Positions 45,092 to 53,735 of a stretch of 64,000 nt of DNA are shown here, piece by piece. The notes below the pieces were generated by a model, which worked only from the letters and a program-made list of their open reading frames with translations, was not told the DNA's origin and did not search any database. Each line of letters opens with the position of its first letter. Position 1 is the stretch's first letter. The stretch lies in assembly GCF_014284125.1 (NCBI RefSeq), contig NZ_JACOFX010000003.1, positions 304,936-368,935 on the forward strand, in the 5' to 3' direction. The DNA comes from Undibacterium umbellatum (GTDB lineage Bacteria; Pseudomonadota; Gammaproteobacteria; Burkholderiales; Burkholderiaceae_D). Position numbers and translations under genes: made by a program.

Positions 45092-45985
45092 ATGATAGAA
45101 AAGCTGGAAATCAATCATCTGAGAACCCTGGATGCTTTATACAAGTTTGAAAACTTGTCAGCGGCAGCGGAATATCTTGCGGTGTCACAGCAAGCCATCA
45201 GCCTGCAACTGAAAAAAATCAGGGAGATACTCAGCGACCAGTTGTTTGTCCGCACCGGGCATGGTGTCGTGGCTACCCCTTACGCAAAATTGATACAGCC
45301 GCATATCCGCCAGGTGTTAATGCACCTCAATGACATACCGCTGCCGCATACCATCACACCAGAAAATACAGCGAGAACTCTGGTCATCTCCGCCACCGAC
45401 TATACGCAAAAAATCATCGTCGGCGAGTTGATGAAAGACCTGAGAATCTCTGCACCCGGGGTCAAAGTCATCGTCATCAATATCGAGAGTGCGAGCCTGA
45501 TACAGAAAATGCGTCAGGGTGACATTGATCTTACCCTGACTTCCAGCGGCTATGTGCCAGAGGGCCTGGTTTCTGAAGCCCTGTTCACTGAAAAATATCT
45601 CTGCGTGACCGCCAACAAGAATATTGTTTTTGATGACCATCTGCCGCTTGAGCGCCTGGTCGAACATGATTTCGTCGTGGTCTCACCCGGCATTGCCAGC
45701 TTTAAAGGATCAGCAGACAGCTGGTTTGAGCAGCAAAACCTGCCGCGTAAAGTACGTGTGTCCGTACCTTCATTTTTCATGGCGCAAGAATATCTGAAGC
45801 AAACTGATATGGTCGGTTTTCTGCCATCGCGCCTGATGCCATGTGCAGGCCTGTTTGAAATACCGCTTAAAAAATATCCACCTGGCTATGAAGTCGTCGC
45901 CGCCTTTCACCCCAGTGCAAAAGACGATGCCTTCATGCTCTGGCTCCTCGACAGGATACGTCAAAAATTTCCTGCAATAGCGTAG
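45092..45985 (+). CDS. LysR-family transcriptional regulator
   Basis: 297 residues from ATG 45092; the frame upstream to 44981 lacks family residues. The helix-turn-helix (HLRTLDALYKFENLSAAAEYL, VSQQAISLQLKKI) is followed by RTLVISATDYTQKIIVGEL, an effector domain start shared with NodD-like LysR proteins. Divergent from the sulfatase gene, its likely target. Confidence 0.9.
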   Translation: MIEKLEINHLRTLDALYKFENLSAAAEYLAVSQQAISLQLKKIREILSDQLFVRTGHGVVATPYAKLIQPHIRQVLMHLNDIPLPHTITPENTARTLVISATDYTQKIIVGELMKDLRISAPGVKVIVINIESASLIQKMRQGDIDLTLTSSGYVPEGLVSEALFTEKYLCVTANKNIVFDDHLPLERLVEHDFVVVSPGIASFKGSADSWFEQQNLPRKVRVSVPSFFMAQEYLKQTDMVGFLPSRLMPCAGLFEIPLKKYPPGYEVVAAFHPSAKDDAFMLWLLDRIRQKFPAIA

Positions 45986-46080
45986 TCGCGCTTGTATCCG
46001 CTACAAGCCCACCTTGATGGCCAAGCACGGCTGCGGTCACTACACTTTCTCTGTGTTCCTTATTACATAGAGAGGTTTTC

Positions 46081-46485
46081 ATGAGCATCAACAAAATCAA
46101 TCCCGCCACGCTGTATGACGGCGCACCATTCGGCATGTCGCAGGCAGCGGCAGATGCAGATAGTGGCCTGATATTTATATCCGGCCAGGTAGACTGGGAC
46201 AGCAACTATCAGGTAAAAAACCAGAGCATGCCAGCACAGGCAGAGGGCGCAATAAAAAACCTGCTGACCGTACTGGAAGCAGCAAATTCTTCAGTTCAAA
46301 ACCTGTTGCACCTGCGCGTCTATATCAGAGGTGAACTGGCAGAGCACATGGAAACTATCGTACCAATACTACTCAGCTACCTAGGCACATCCCGTCCGGC
46401 TCTGACCGGAATAGGCGTCGCCTCACTGGCGACACCTGATACACTGATAGAAATCGAAGCAGTCGCAAAACGACGCACGTCTTAG
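46081..46485 (+). CDS. RidA-family protein (YjgF/UK114)
   Basis: 134 residues with AGAGAGG upstream of ATG. LIFISGQVDWDS, then LLHLRVYIRG and GIGVASLATPDTLIEIEAVA are family motifs; the Arg in LRVYIRG is the residue that binds the imine carboxylate in RidA enzymes. Probably hydrolyses reactive enamines/imines or acts on a related small metabolite. Follows the LysR gene by 95 nt. Confidence 0.9.
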   Translation: MSINKINPATLYDGAPFGMSQAAADADSGLIFISGQVDWDSNYQVKNQSMPAQAEGAIKNLLTVLEAANSSVQNLLHLRVYIRGELAEHMETIVPILLSYLGTSRPALTGIGVASLATPDTLIEIEAVAKRRTS

Positions 46486-46691
46486 CGAGCAGCAACAATT
46501 CGAAGTAGAGCACTTGTCAGGTGCTTTTAGATCGGACTGCATTGCAAGTGATGGCACCATCAACACTGCACTTTGTGTCTTGCTCGATTCATAGACATCC
46601 TGTCTTTCGCTTCTACTTCGACTTTGACAGTACATTCGTCATTTGATTCAACGCATGCGTCGTCTGCAGCGATATGGGAGGCTTGTGGTCA

Positions 46692-47597
46692 TCATCCACG
46701 TCCAAAAATGTCATTCTTCGCAGTGTTACTAATGGCGAGGATTGCAGGATCAGACAGGCGCCGTTCAGTGGTAATCACGTAAATTTGCTCGACAACTGTT
46801 GGAATGTCGCCGATGGCAACTACATGATGCTGCTGGCAGATTTCTTTTTTCATAGCGCTGGGAGCAACAAAGAAACCAGCGCCCGCACTGCCAAAAGCTT
46901 TCATCAATGCACTATCATCAAATTCCCCAACGATGCTAGGTCTTAGCTGATGCTCTTCGAACCAAAGTAGCAATCTCGCTTGTATGGCAACATCCTCACC
47001 CGGAATCAAAAAAGGTGCCTGATTCAGTAATTTTGGAAATTTTCCTTTAAACTGCTGAGCCAGTGCAGAAGTCGCAAAGACGGTCAGTCCACATTCTCCC
47101 AGCAAGTGATTGTAGGCGCGAACATTCAAGCCCGGAGACATGGGACGATCGGCAATAATCACATCGAGCTTGTGGAGGGCCAATTCGCCCAGGAGCAAGT
47201 CGAGGCGACCTTCACGACAGTTGATACGGATTGCTTCGTCGAGTGCTAATGCCGGTTGTATGAGTCGATAGGCAATCACTTTGGTAACGGCGTCGGCTAC
47301 GCCTATACGCAAGATGCGTCTGCGGTTCGACATTTGCTCGCGAAGTTCATCGAGCAAGAGATCACTGGTGTTAAAGATGGTATCGGCGTAAGTCAGGATG
47401 CGACGTCCAGCGTCTGTCAGTTCAATGTTTCTGCCAGCTTTGCGAAACAGCTCAACACCCAGGGTTTCTTCGAACTCATTGATCTGACCACTGACTGCAT
47501 GTGGGGTTAAATGCAATTGCTCAGCTGCCTTGGCGATACTGCCCGTCTTCGCGACCATCCAGTAATAACGCAGATGCTTGAAATTCAGTGCTGCCAC
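46692..47597 (-). CDS. nhaR: LysR-family regulator, NhaR type
   Basis: 301 residues. The N-terminal LNFKHLRYYWMVAKTGSIAK with AAEQLHLTPHAVSGQI is characteristic of NhaR, which in enterobacteria activates the sodium/proton antiporter gene nhaA. No nhaA gene is adjacent here. Last gene of a leftward block with DUF2062, TerB-like and HPF genes. The 206-bp gap before RidA (46486-46691) holds no gene. Confidence 0.8.
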   Translation of the reverse strand: MAALNFKHLRYYWMVAKTGSIAKAAEQLHLTPHAVSGQINEFEETLGVELFRKAGRNIELTDAGRRILTYADTIFNTSDLLLDELREQMSNRRRILRIGVADAVTKVIAYRLIQPALALDEAIRINCREGRLDLLLGELALHKLDVIIADRPMSPGLNVRAYNHLLGECGLTVFATSALAQQFKGKFPKLLNQAPFLIPGEDVAIQARLLLWFEEHQLRPSIVGEFDDSALMKAFGSAGAGFFVAPSAMKKEICQQHHVVAIGDIPTVVEQIYVITTERRLSDPAILAISNTAKNDIFGRG

Positions 47598-47633
47598 TTG
47601 CTCGCCTTTCTTGCTGTTGACTACTGTTGCTTT

Positions 47634-48224
47634 TTATAAAACTGAAGGGGGGAACTTTTGTTCCGAGATTTTAAGTCGTTGTTGTCGCTGATGCAATCTA
47701 CGTCTCATCATCAGGTATTGGTAGCTACGCCAGATCACCTGCATCGCACAGTATGACAGTGCCGCGAGAGCAGATGCCAATACCAGCATACCCAGTAGCC
47801 ATGGTGTGCCTAGATCACTGACCCATACTACCCAATTTTCAATCGCCTGGGTTGGTGCTGTCCAGTCTGCTACCGGCAAGGCAGGGAGCTCGCGCCAATC
47901 TGTACTTCCTAACATGCTCTGACCTATCGCATAGGCAAGCATATAGATCGGTACTATGGTCAGGGGATTGGTCAGGAAAGTACCAATCAGCGCCATCGGC
48001 AAATTCACTCTCAGCAAAAGCGTCAAGGCGACGGCTGAAATCATTTGCAATGGTCCTGGTACCATCCCACAAAACACACCCACAGCCAGGCCCGCAGCTA
48101 TTTTTTCACACTCTACTTGCCAGATGTCAGGAATATCAAGCCGACCTGCGAATCGTCGGCTGACCGAATATTTTTGGATACTATCCTGATTTGGCAAGAC
48201 ACGTCGCAGAAATTTCTTTGGCAT
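47634..48224 (-). CDS. DUF2062 membrane protein
   Basis: 196 residues. The AAGLAVGVFCGMVPGPLQMISAVALTLLL segment followed by NLPMALIGTFLTNPLTIVPIY is the DUF2062 signature with two or three membrane helices. A further helix (WLLGMLVLASALAALSY) precedes a basic cytoplasmic tail. Function unknown; cytoplasmic membrane. Lies in the leftward stress gene block. Confidence 0.9.
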   Translation of the reverse strand: MPKKFLRRVLPNQDSIQKYSVSRRFAGRLDIPDIWQVECEKIAAGLAVGVFCGMVPGPLQMISAVALTLLLRVNLPMALIGTFLTNPLTIVPIYMLAYAIGQSMLGSTDWRELPALPVADWTAPTQAIENWVVWVSDLGTPWLLGMLVLASALAALSYCAMQVIWRSYQYLMMRRRLHQRQQRLKISEQKFPPSVL

Positions 48225-48241
48225 AAATATCGAAACACTTT

Positions 48242-48769
48242 TTAGAAATGTGTTTGCAGAATCGATGGCATAGTCGACCTTACATTCGATGGCAATGTTT
48301 TGCTGTCGCGCGAGCCGTAAGAGTTATCGCCCGAATCTGGCAAATCTGACGTAAAGGAATAAACCAGGCCGCCAATTTCAGCCAGATCCAGTTCCCACAC
48401 CTGCATTGCCCTCGATACCAATACCGCTTCACCTACACTTAATTGTTGATCCGCGTAGACCACTGCAAGCATGATTTTCAACAAGATCTTGCGCAGTCGC
48501 GTATCCTGGATTTCGAGCAAAATACTGTCAATGCTCGCTTCATCAAGTTCAATTTGTCCATGCGCAATCCCCGGAACGCATTGCAACATGTCCTCGCAAA
48601 GCAGGTGAACAATATCATCAAAGTCTGCCTCTGACATACCCAGACGTTCGAGTACACCAAAGCGCATCATTACATTTAATTCCGATTTATCCAGACATCC
48701 ATCAACCAGCATGGAGAGTGCTAGTATTCTTGCCATGGCTTCCGGACTATTGGTTGCATACTGTCTCAT
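48242..48769 (-). CDS. TerB-like protein
   Basis: 175 residues. The all-helical N-terminal two thirds (MARILALSMLVDGCLDKSELNVM, then LRKILLKIMLAVVYADQQLSVGEAVLV) fits the TerB/tellurite-resistance helical fold, including the acidic pairs that bind metal in TerB. The C-terminal 35 residues are disordered. 41 nt downstream of the HPF gene, probably co-transcribed. Confidence 0.7.
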   Translation of the reverse strand: MRQYATNSPEAMARILALSMLVDGCLDKSELNVMMRFGVLERLGMSEADFDDIVHLLCEDMLQCVPGIAHGQIELDEASIDSILLEIQDTRLRKILLKIMLAVVYADQQLSVGEAVLVSRAMQVWELDLAEIGGLVYSFTSDLPDSGDNSYGSRDSKTLPSNVRSTMPSILQTHF

Positions 48770-48810
48770 AAAATGGCTCCTTCGTATTCAATGATTGCTT
48801 AAAATATTGT

Positions 48811-49185
48811 TCAATGTGTGCTGGTGGTTTCAGTCTCTTGCGCGTCAGCCGCAGGGAGATTTTTGAAAGTATCGTGTGGATGTTCTCGTGCACGCTCTAT
48901 CTGCTTGGCTAGCACGCGTTCTGCTCGTCCAATAGCCTTGTCGATGGAGACATAAAGATCCGATTCCAGTTCATCAATCACAATGTCCGGCCTGCCAGTC
49001 AGTGGAATCTGAATCAGGCAGCGCTTGTCTTTGCCGCCACGAGGCCCATTAATGTCTGATAAGCGGACGTTAATGCGCCTAACCTCGTCGCGCGCCCAGT
49101 CAGTGGCAAAGCCCAGGCGTCGCCTGGTGTGCTCACGTAAGCTGTCGGTGAGTTCAAAACCCCGTGCCTGAATGTCGATGTGCAT
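48811..49185 (-). CDS. HPF/RaiA-family ribosome-associated protein
   Basis: 124 residues: MHIDIQARGFELTDSLREHTRRRL, VRLSDINGPRGG and DLYVSIDKAIGRAERVL are the beta-alpha-beta-beta-beta-alpha elements of the ribosome hibernation factor family, here without the long C-terminal domain. GGGAG precedes the ATG and a strong promoter lies at 49219-49247. Likely first gene of the stress operon continuing with the TerB-like and DUF2062 genes. Confidence 0.9.
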   Translation of the reverse strand: MHIDIQARGFELTDSLREHTRRRLGFATDWARDEVRRINVRLSDINGPRGGKDKRCLIQIPLTGRPDIVIDELESDLYVSIDKAIGRAERVLAKQIERAREHPHDTFKNLPAADAQETETTSTH

Positions 49186-49218
49186 ATCAATTCTCCCTTG
49201 TCAGTTATTGATAGACTT

Positions 49219-49247
49219 AGTATAGGGACGACCAATTGCTCTTTCAA
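49219..49247 (-). promoter_or_regulatory. Sigma-70 promoter of the HPF operon
   Basis: On the minus strand TTGAAA (49242-49247), 17-bp spacer, TATACT (49219-49224), about 34 bp upstream of the HPF start codon. Confidence 0.7.
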
Positions 49248-49431
49248 ATCGAATATATCAGACCAATAGATCGTAGAAGTCGATCTATTGTCTGAAGAAA
49301 TTTTTCTGACGGAAAGACTTATAGCTGAGAATCTGCTTTGTATAGGATGGCGCGTAAGACATGACTACCATCACAGTCGACATTTGTGCAGATTGCAAAT
49401 ACCCATGAAACCCGCGTAGAATAAATTGATC

Positions 49432-49471
49432 GCGGGTGTAGTTTAATGGTAGAACGGCAGCTTCCCAAGCT
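49432..49471 (+). pseudogene. 5' half of tRNA-Gly(CCC), interrupted
   Basis: GCGGGTG acceptor 5' strand, TA, D arm GTTT-AATGGTA-GAAC, then anticodon stem GCAGC and loop TTCCCAA (anticodon CCC) are exactly tRNA-Gly. After the first three bases of the 3' anticodon strand (GCT) the sequence departs, and no T arm or acceptor 3' strand follows. The break coincides with the left edge of the prophage and with an immediate drop in GC. It is probably an attachment site or scar left by integration. Confidence 0.75.
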
Positions 49472-49737
49472 TTAAGAAGAATCCAGAAAATTCAATGCTT
49501 TCAGCGGGATTTCGTTCCCGCAAATGAAGAAATTTTCTTAAAATTCCCCGTCTGAGAAACGTAGTAGGTTTCAGAATTGCGGGAAAAATTTCCCACCAAA
49601 AACAATATGTTTTATCGGCGTCTATAGCTCAGTTTTGAACCATAGTGATATTCATTGAAGCAGACATAAACACACCTGGCCGGTCTGGTTTTCTCGCCCT
49701 ATATTCCATTAATTGATGGCGGTTCGCACCAAAATAT
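49472..49737. other. 266-bp region after the tRNA scar
   Basis: AT-rich; a GCGGGA/TCCCGC hairpin at about 49514-49531 and a flanking GAAAATT/AATTTTC inverted pair are seen. No gene. Could include phage attachment sequence. Confidence 0.4.
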
Positions 49738-50373
49738 TTAAACTTCAATCGCAGTTAAATAACCGTTTAAAGAATTTCTAATTTTTTCGTCCGACATCAA
49801 GCTGAAATCGCAATTTTCTTGCAAACCTTTTGAGATCAAAAAATCTGTTTTGTCGTCTAAAGTTACCAACAAACCACGTTCATTACGATAATTGTTATTC
49901 CGGGGCTCAGAAGTCTTGTAAATAGTTAATTGGTCTATTCTTCTACCAAGAACATTCGCACATTGATAATCACCAAAGCGTAAATCCTGACAACTAACCA
50001 AACAACCTGAATTTAATAAATGGGCAAATTTCTTTTCTAAAAGGCCAAATACCAAGGGTAAATTTTCTTGCCATACCAGTACTGAGCTATTTAAAGAAGA
50101 GGCGTAAAAGCCAACACAGACTTCAGATTCCAATACAAAAAATATTGGCCCACTCCCATGCTTAAACAATTTATTTTCAGGAATGTTATACGGGCCATAT
50201 AAATAATTAGAAGGATGTTCTATGTATAATTTAAATATATCGACAATCTTTTTTGACTTTAATTTTTTTAGCAAATCCATTGAATCACAAAGCAATGGCA
50301 AATTATCCCCGAAAGGTAGTTTGTTCTCTGCGAATAACGTAAAGCCATTTTTTTCACTGATAATTCGAGGCAT
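49738..50373 (-). CDS. Uncharacterised low-GC cargo protein
   Basis: 211 residues, no signal or membrane segment. Strong AT bias compared with both host and phage late genes marks it as imported. No family recognised. It sits at the integration edge, where phages often carry accessory or defence genes. Confidence 0.55.
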   Translation of the reverse strand: MPRIISEKNGFTLFAENKLPFGDNLPLLCDSMDLLKKLKSKKIVDIFKLYIEHPSNYLYGPYNIPENKLFKHGSGPIFFVLESEVCVGFYASSLNSSVLVWQENLPLVFGLLEKKFAHLLNSGCLVSCQDLRFGDYQCANVLGRRIDQLTIYKTSEPRNNNYRNERGLLVTLDDKTDFLISKGLQENCDFSLMSDEKIRNSLNGYLTAIEV

Positions 50374-50394
50374 ACCATTTCACTTTCTATATAT

Positions 50395-50592
50395 TTGAGT
50401 CATTCAAGAAATCCCCCTACTGTCGTGCTGCGCATGTCCGGCATGCCCAATCTCGACAAACTGAACGAAATCTATATTCACGCTAAAGTGAGTAATGATG
50501 GTGGACTCAACATCCCCGACTGGTCTTACGTTCGTAACGGCATGTGCTTTGAACATGCGGATAAAACCCGGTTAAAAATGCGGCTTGTCTAA
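50395..50592 (+). CDS. Short unknown open frame, possible gene remnant
   Basis: 65 codons beginning with TTG and no clear ribosome site. The translated part around NLDKLNEIYIHAKVSNDGGL looks protein-like, but no family is recognised; it may be the remains of a longer gene cut by the element at 50609-50896. Confidence 0.25.
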   Translation: MSHSRNPPTVVLRMSGMPNLDKLNEIYIHAKVSNDGGLNIPDWSYVRNGMCFEHADKTRLKMRLV

Positions 50593-50608
50593 AATAAAGT
50601 ACCCCATC

Positions 50609-50896
50609 GGAAAAGAGTAATTTAAGTAAGAATAATTTTTGATAGCGTGAAAACCATTGATACATAAGGCTTTTAAGAGAATAGCAAACTGTAAGAATTA
50701 TGTAATGAAGAAGTAAGCTAATTACCTATATAAAGAGTGTTTTTTCACTTTTTAAATATCCTTTAATATCAAGCACTTAGATTTTTCTTACCTTTTGAAT
50801 TACAGAATCTTACATAAAGATGTAAGTTAATATCTCTATACAAATCAAATACTTAAGCCATCTTTTTTTCTCGACTTACTTAAATTACTCTTTTCC
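50609..50896. repeat. 288-bp AT-rich element with perfect 22-bp terminal inverted repeats
   Basis: The left end (50609-50630) starts GGAAAAGAGTAATTTAAG. The right end (50875-50896) is its exact reverse complement over 22 bp. The interior has no ORF of note but contains CTTACAT/ATGTAAG (50809-50826) and other small hairpins. The structure is that of a miniature inverted-repeat element or a long structured RNA. No target-site duplication is obvious. Confidence 0.7.
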
Positions 50897-51165
50897 CTAG
50901 CCCCGCTCAAAATCCCACCGACAACGCGAATTCAAAACCGCGACTTGCGATACGCGCATCTCATGAAAATTTGCGTCAAAATGCGTCATCATTTGATGCT
51001 ATGCGGGTGGCCGCAAACGTAAGCTGGGCTTGACTCTAAATGGTGACGCATATTTGAGTAAAAAGAGACCCATTTAGCGGGCAGGCGTGGTGGGGGGATG
51101 TCTGCGCGCCAGGCCTTGAAATGAGGGAAAATGTAGAAGTATTCGCTTAAAAAGGAGTAAGAATA
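50897..51165. other. 269-bp intergenic region
   Basis: GC content returns to host-like values. No gene found; a ribosome site AAGGAG occurs at 51151-51156 for the next gene. Confidence 0.4.
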
Positions 51166-51780
51166 ATGGTTTTGATTAACAGTGCCAAAATTGGTGGGAC
51201 GTTAATAAAGGTCGCTTGTGAATCAGAACTTGATTTGCAAGCTAAGTGGTTATTGGGTGTCCTGGAACAAATGTATCAGAGGGGAGTGAAATTTGACGAT
51301 GGGACACGGATACAGATAGGATGGTCTATCTTATCCCTCATCAAGCAAGACGACGGCTCTTTTATGGTCTGTGAGCCAGATTTCGATAGAAATCCTTTCG
51401 AGGATATTCGTAATTCTGTAGACGTATCACTGAATGTAATAGCCAAGCAAAACAAATTTACAAGCGGTATTGGAGCGAAGCAGGTGCCAATTGCTTTTCA
51501 GAATAAAGTCATCATGGCTAAAGGTGTGTTGGATGAGTCATCGTTCTATTTGGAAAGGATCGCACCTGATCTTGAAAAGAATGACTCTGGTTGGTATATC
51601 GGGAAAACAAACCTGAATGAAGAGAAAGATGAATTAAGTGCAATTTATGCATTTCAACTTCTTCAACTTAGACCAGAGCTAATTGATGTGCTAACGCTTC
51701 CTGAAGGTTATATGGTATTTGTAGACGGATTGACTGTGTCGTGTGTTACCAATCCAAATGATGAAGTTGTGTTTTCATAA
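51166..51780 (+). CDS. Imm33-like (DUF2185) putative immunity protein
   Basis: 204 residues with AAGGAG upstream. The C-terminal part (SGWYIGKTNLNEEKDELSAI, then FQLLQLRPELIDVLTLPEGY) resembles the DUF2185/Imm33 family found as immunity partners of polymorphic toxins. The N-terminal half carries another alpha/beta region with LEQMYQRGVKFDDG. No toxin gene is adjacent, so it would be an orphan immunity gene. Low GC. Confidence 0.6.
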   Translation: MVLINSAKIGGTLIKVACESELDLQAKWLLGVLEQMYQRGVKFDDGTRIQIGWSILSLIKQDDGSFMVCEPDFDRNPFEDIRNSVDVSLNVIAKQNKFTSGIGAKQVPIAFQNKVIMAKGVLDESSFYLERIAPDLEKNDSGWYIGKTNLNEEKDELSAIYAFQLLQLRPELIDVLTLPEGYMVFVDGLTVSCVTNPNDEVVFS

Positions 51781-51992
51781 TTTGAGCGTTGCCACCTGCA
51801 TATCATGAACTGCCTCCGCCACTGTTGTAAAATTGAAACTTTCAATAGGAAATGGTCAGGCGGCTGAGGCATGAGCATCTACCACCAAAATGAATGGCAG
51901 AACTTCTTGGGTAAGCCAGATCGTGAAGTATAATTTTTCATTTTTTTGGGGCTGCTGCGCCGTCCCACAATTCAGACGTTAGGCATACATAT
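51781..51992. other. 212-bp gap ending in an attC-like core
   Basis: No gene. GTTAGGC at 51977-51983, 10 nt before the next ATG, equals an integron recombination core (GTTRRRY), but the complementary RYYYAAC half was not found. Confidence 0.3.
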
Positions 51993-52415
51993 ATGTGGGA
52001 AGGTCAATCAACTTCTAGGCTGTCGCAGCGATTGGCAGGTGTTGCGCTTGCGGTTGTTTCGCTCCCGTTCGCTTCGCTAGGTGCAGTGGGCGTGTGGCTC
52101 TGCATCGTAAGAGCTGAAGCTGCTTTAGCAATTATTGCTACTATGACTATCGCACTACTTGTTGGTATCTTTGGGCTAACAATCGCATATCGAATTTTTT
52201 TCGGAAGAGGAGTTCGTCAGGGCGGTGGCGTCCTATCTCCCTTCGCTTTTCGAGTCGGTGGCTTTGTGTTTTTAGCATTTGCAGCATTCTGCACTTACGA
52301 CACCTTTGTCGATGGTAAGTCTATGAATGTCGTGGTTGTTTTTTCCTCACTGTTTATTGCCTTTATTTTCTTTGTTGCTGCTCGGCACCGAGGTGCAATG
52401 CGCTCTATTAAGTAA
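51993..52415 (+). CDS. Unknown membrane protein
   Basis: 140 residues, four membrane helices (about residues 12-34, 42-65, 82-98, 108-130). No clear ribosome site. No family recognised. The gene begins right after an attC-like core and has no promoter close by, as in a gene cassette, but this is weak evidence. Confidence 0.55.
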   Translation: MWEGQSTSRLSQRLAGVALAVVSLPFASLGAVGVWLCIVRAEAALAIIATMTIALLVGIFGLTIAYRIFFGRGVRQGGGVLSPFAFRVGGFVFLAFAAFCTYDTFVDGKSMNVVVVFSSLFIAFIFFVAARHRGAMRSIK

Positions 52416-52470
52416 GTATCTTAACGATCTTGCAAGGTAGAAGAAAGATCACCGCTAAATAGAATTTTTC

Positions 52471-52680
52471 TTACTTACCAGATATCCGCAAAATCCGCTG
52501 TTCACGCTCAAAATCATCCCGGCAATCCCGATCACAGAACAGCGTATCGGGTGCCACCGGCTCATCACAAAACCGGCAAGCCCCTGTACACCGCATACGC
52601 ACCCCGCCCCGCGCATGCGCAATCGCCGAAGCAATAAACGTCTCGACATTTTTATCTGACATATCCGCAACATCACTCAT
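52471..52680 (-). CDS. Small phage zinc-finger protein
   Basis: 69 residues: CRFCDEPVAPDTLFCDRDCRDDF gives a C4 finger of the kind found in small phage proteins next to gene Q in Burkholderiales P2-like phages. Its start overlaps the stop of the portal gene by 4 bp, so it is in the same leftward unit. Function unknown. Confidence 0.7.
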   Translation of the reverse strand: MSDVADMSDKNVETFIASAIAHARGGVRMRCTGACRFCDEPVAPDTLFCDRDCRDDFEREQRILRISGK

Positions 52681-53735
52681 TTCGTATTACCTCCCTCATT
52701 ACCTAATGAATAAGGCGTGAAGCGGATCACCTCCTCGCCCAGCCACTCGTTACACTCTCTAAACCGCGCCTGCAGCGGTTCCAGCTCGTTCATGGAAAAC
52801 ACCCTGGCCGCTGGTTCCACAGCCCCAAAACCGCCCGTATTGTTCGGCACCAGGCCTAGCAGCTGGGGCGGTACCCGGTGCGCGGCAAGCATGTCATCGC
52901 GTGTCACGTTCTTGATGCTGAAAAACTCATCCTTGGCCGCCACCTCAGACACTGGCAATATCTGGATGCCGTCCTTCTTGCCGTTCGGCGCATACATGAA
53001 CACATTGCGGAAATTGCCCGGTCCCTTGCTATCGCGCAGCGCCTGGCGCATGTTGTCCACATCACTTTGATTCTGGGCAGGGTCGGTCATATACAAGATG
53101 AAACCGGCGTGTGAGCCGTTCTTGTAATACTTGCGCCTGAACAGCGTCGCCGCCTCATTCAACCAAGCAGAATGCAAAGCACTCAAATACTCAGGCAGGC
53201 CGTACACCTCCTGATTAATATCCGGCTCCATCAAATGAAAAATCGCTCCAGACTCAAATACATGATCTTCCTGCCAGCCACGCACAAAGGCGTATTGGTT
53301 CAAGTCATCACTACACCGGCGCATGTACTTGGCCAGCGCAGGTTCAAGCTGCAAAGGCTTGCCCGTGCGGCTTTTACGGTTTTCCAGATAAGCATTGCCA
53401 AACACCAAAAAATCCAGCGCAAACCGGCTAAACGCCTCGCGTGACAACAAGGCATGCGGCACAAAGGTGGCCGCCAGCAAATTGCGCTTTACATAAATTG
53501 CAGTGCTATGGTGCACACTTGCGCGGAAAGACTTAGCCAGGCCGTCCCAACTGATAGGCGGCTCGTAATACCGCCCATTCGTCCAGCACTCGATATAGTC
53601 CAGAATTTCAGACCGGTCTAATACCGGCGTCGGGTCGCCAAAGCTGAACACCTCCGCACCTGGCAAGGCTGCTACCGCTTCAGCCTGGCCTTCTGACGTC
53701 GCCTTGAATGGGCCACGTCTCTTCTTTCTCGTCAT
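52677..53735 (-). CDS. Q: Phage portal protein (P2 gpQ)
   Basis: 352 residues. Motifs LDYIECWTNGRYYEPPISWDGL, FALDFLVFGNAYLE and KNVTRDDMLAAHRVPPQLLG are those of the P2 portal family (about 340 residues), which forms the dodecameric DNA channel at one capsid vertex. It overlaps the terminase gene by 4 bp. Confidence 0.95.
   Translation of the reverse strand: MTRKKRRGPFKATSEGQAEAVAALPGAEVFSFGDPTPVLDRSEILDYIECWTNGRYYEPPISWDGLAKSFRASVHHSTAIYVKRNLLAATFVPHALLSREAFSRFALDFLVFGNAYLENRKSRTGKPLQLEPALAKYMRRCSDDLNQYAFVRGWQEDHVFESGAIFHLMEPDINQEVYGLPEYLSALHSAWLNEAATLFRRKYYKNGSHAGFILYMTDPAQNQSDVDNMRQALRDSKGPGNFRNVFMYAPNGKKDGIQILPVSEVAAKDEFFSIKNVTRDDMLAAHRVPPQLLGLVPNNTGGFGAVEPAARVFSMNELEPLQARFRECNEWLGEEVIRFTPYSLGNEGGNTK

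Noticed and set aside
49610..49660. Second tRNA start (TAGCTCAG-like D arm)
   Set aside because: Only the D-arm motif TATAGCTCAGTTTTGAAC is seen; no acceptor, anticodon or T arm can be paired.
50609..50896. Retron msr-msd RNA
   Set aside because: Inverted ends fit, but no reverse transcriptase gene is nearby.
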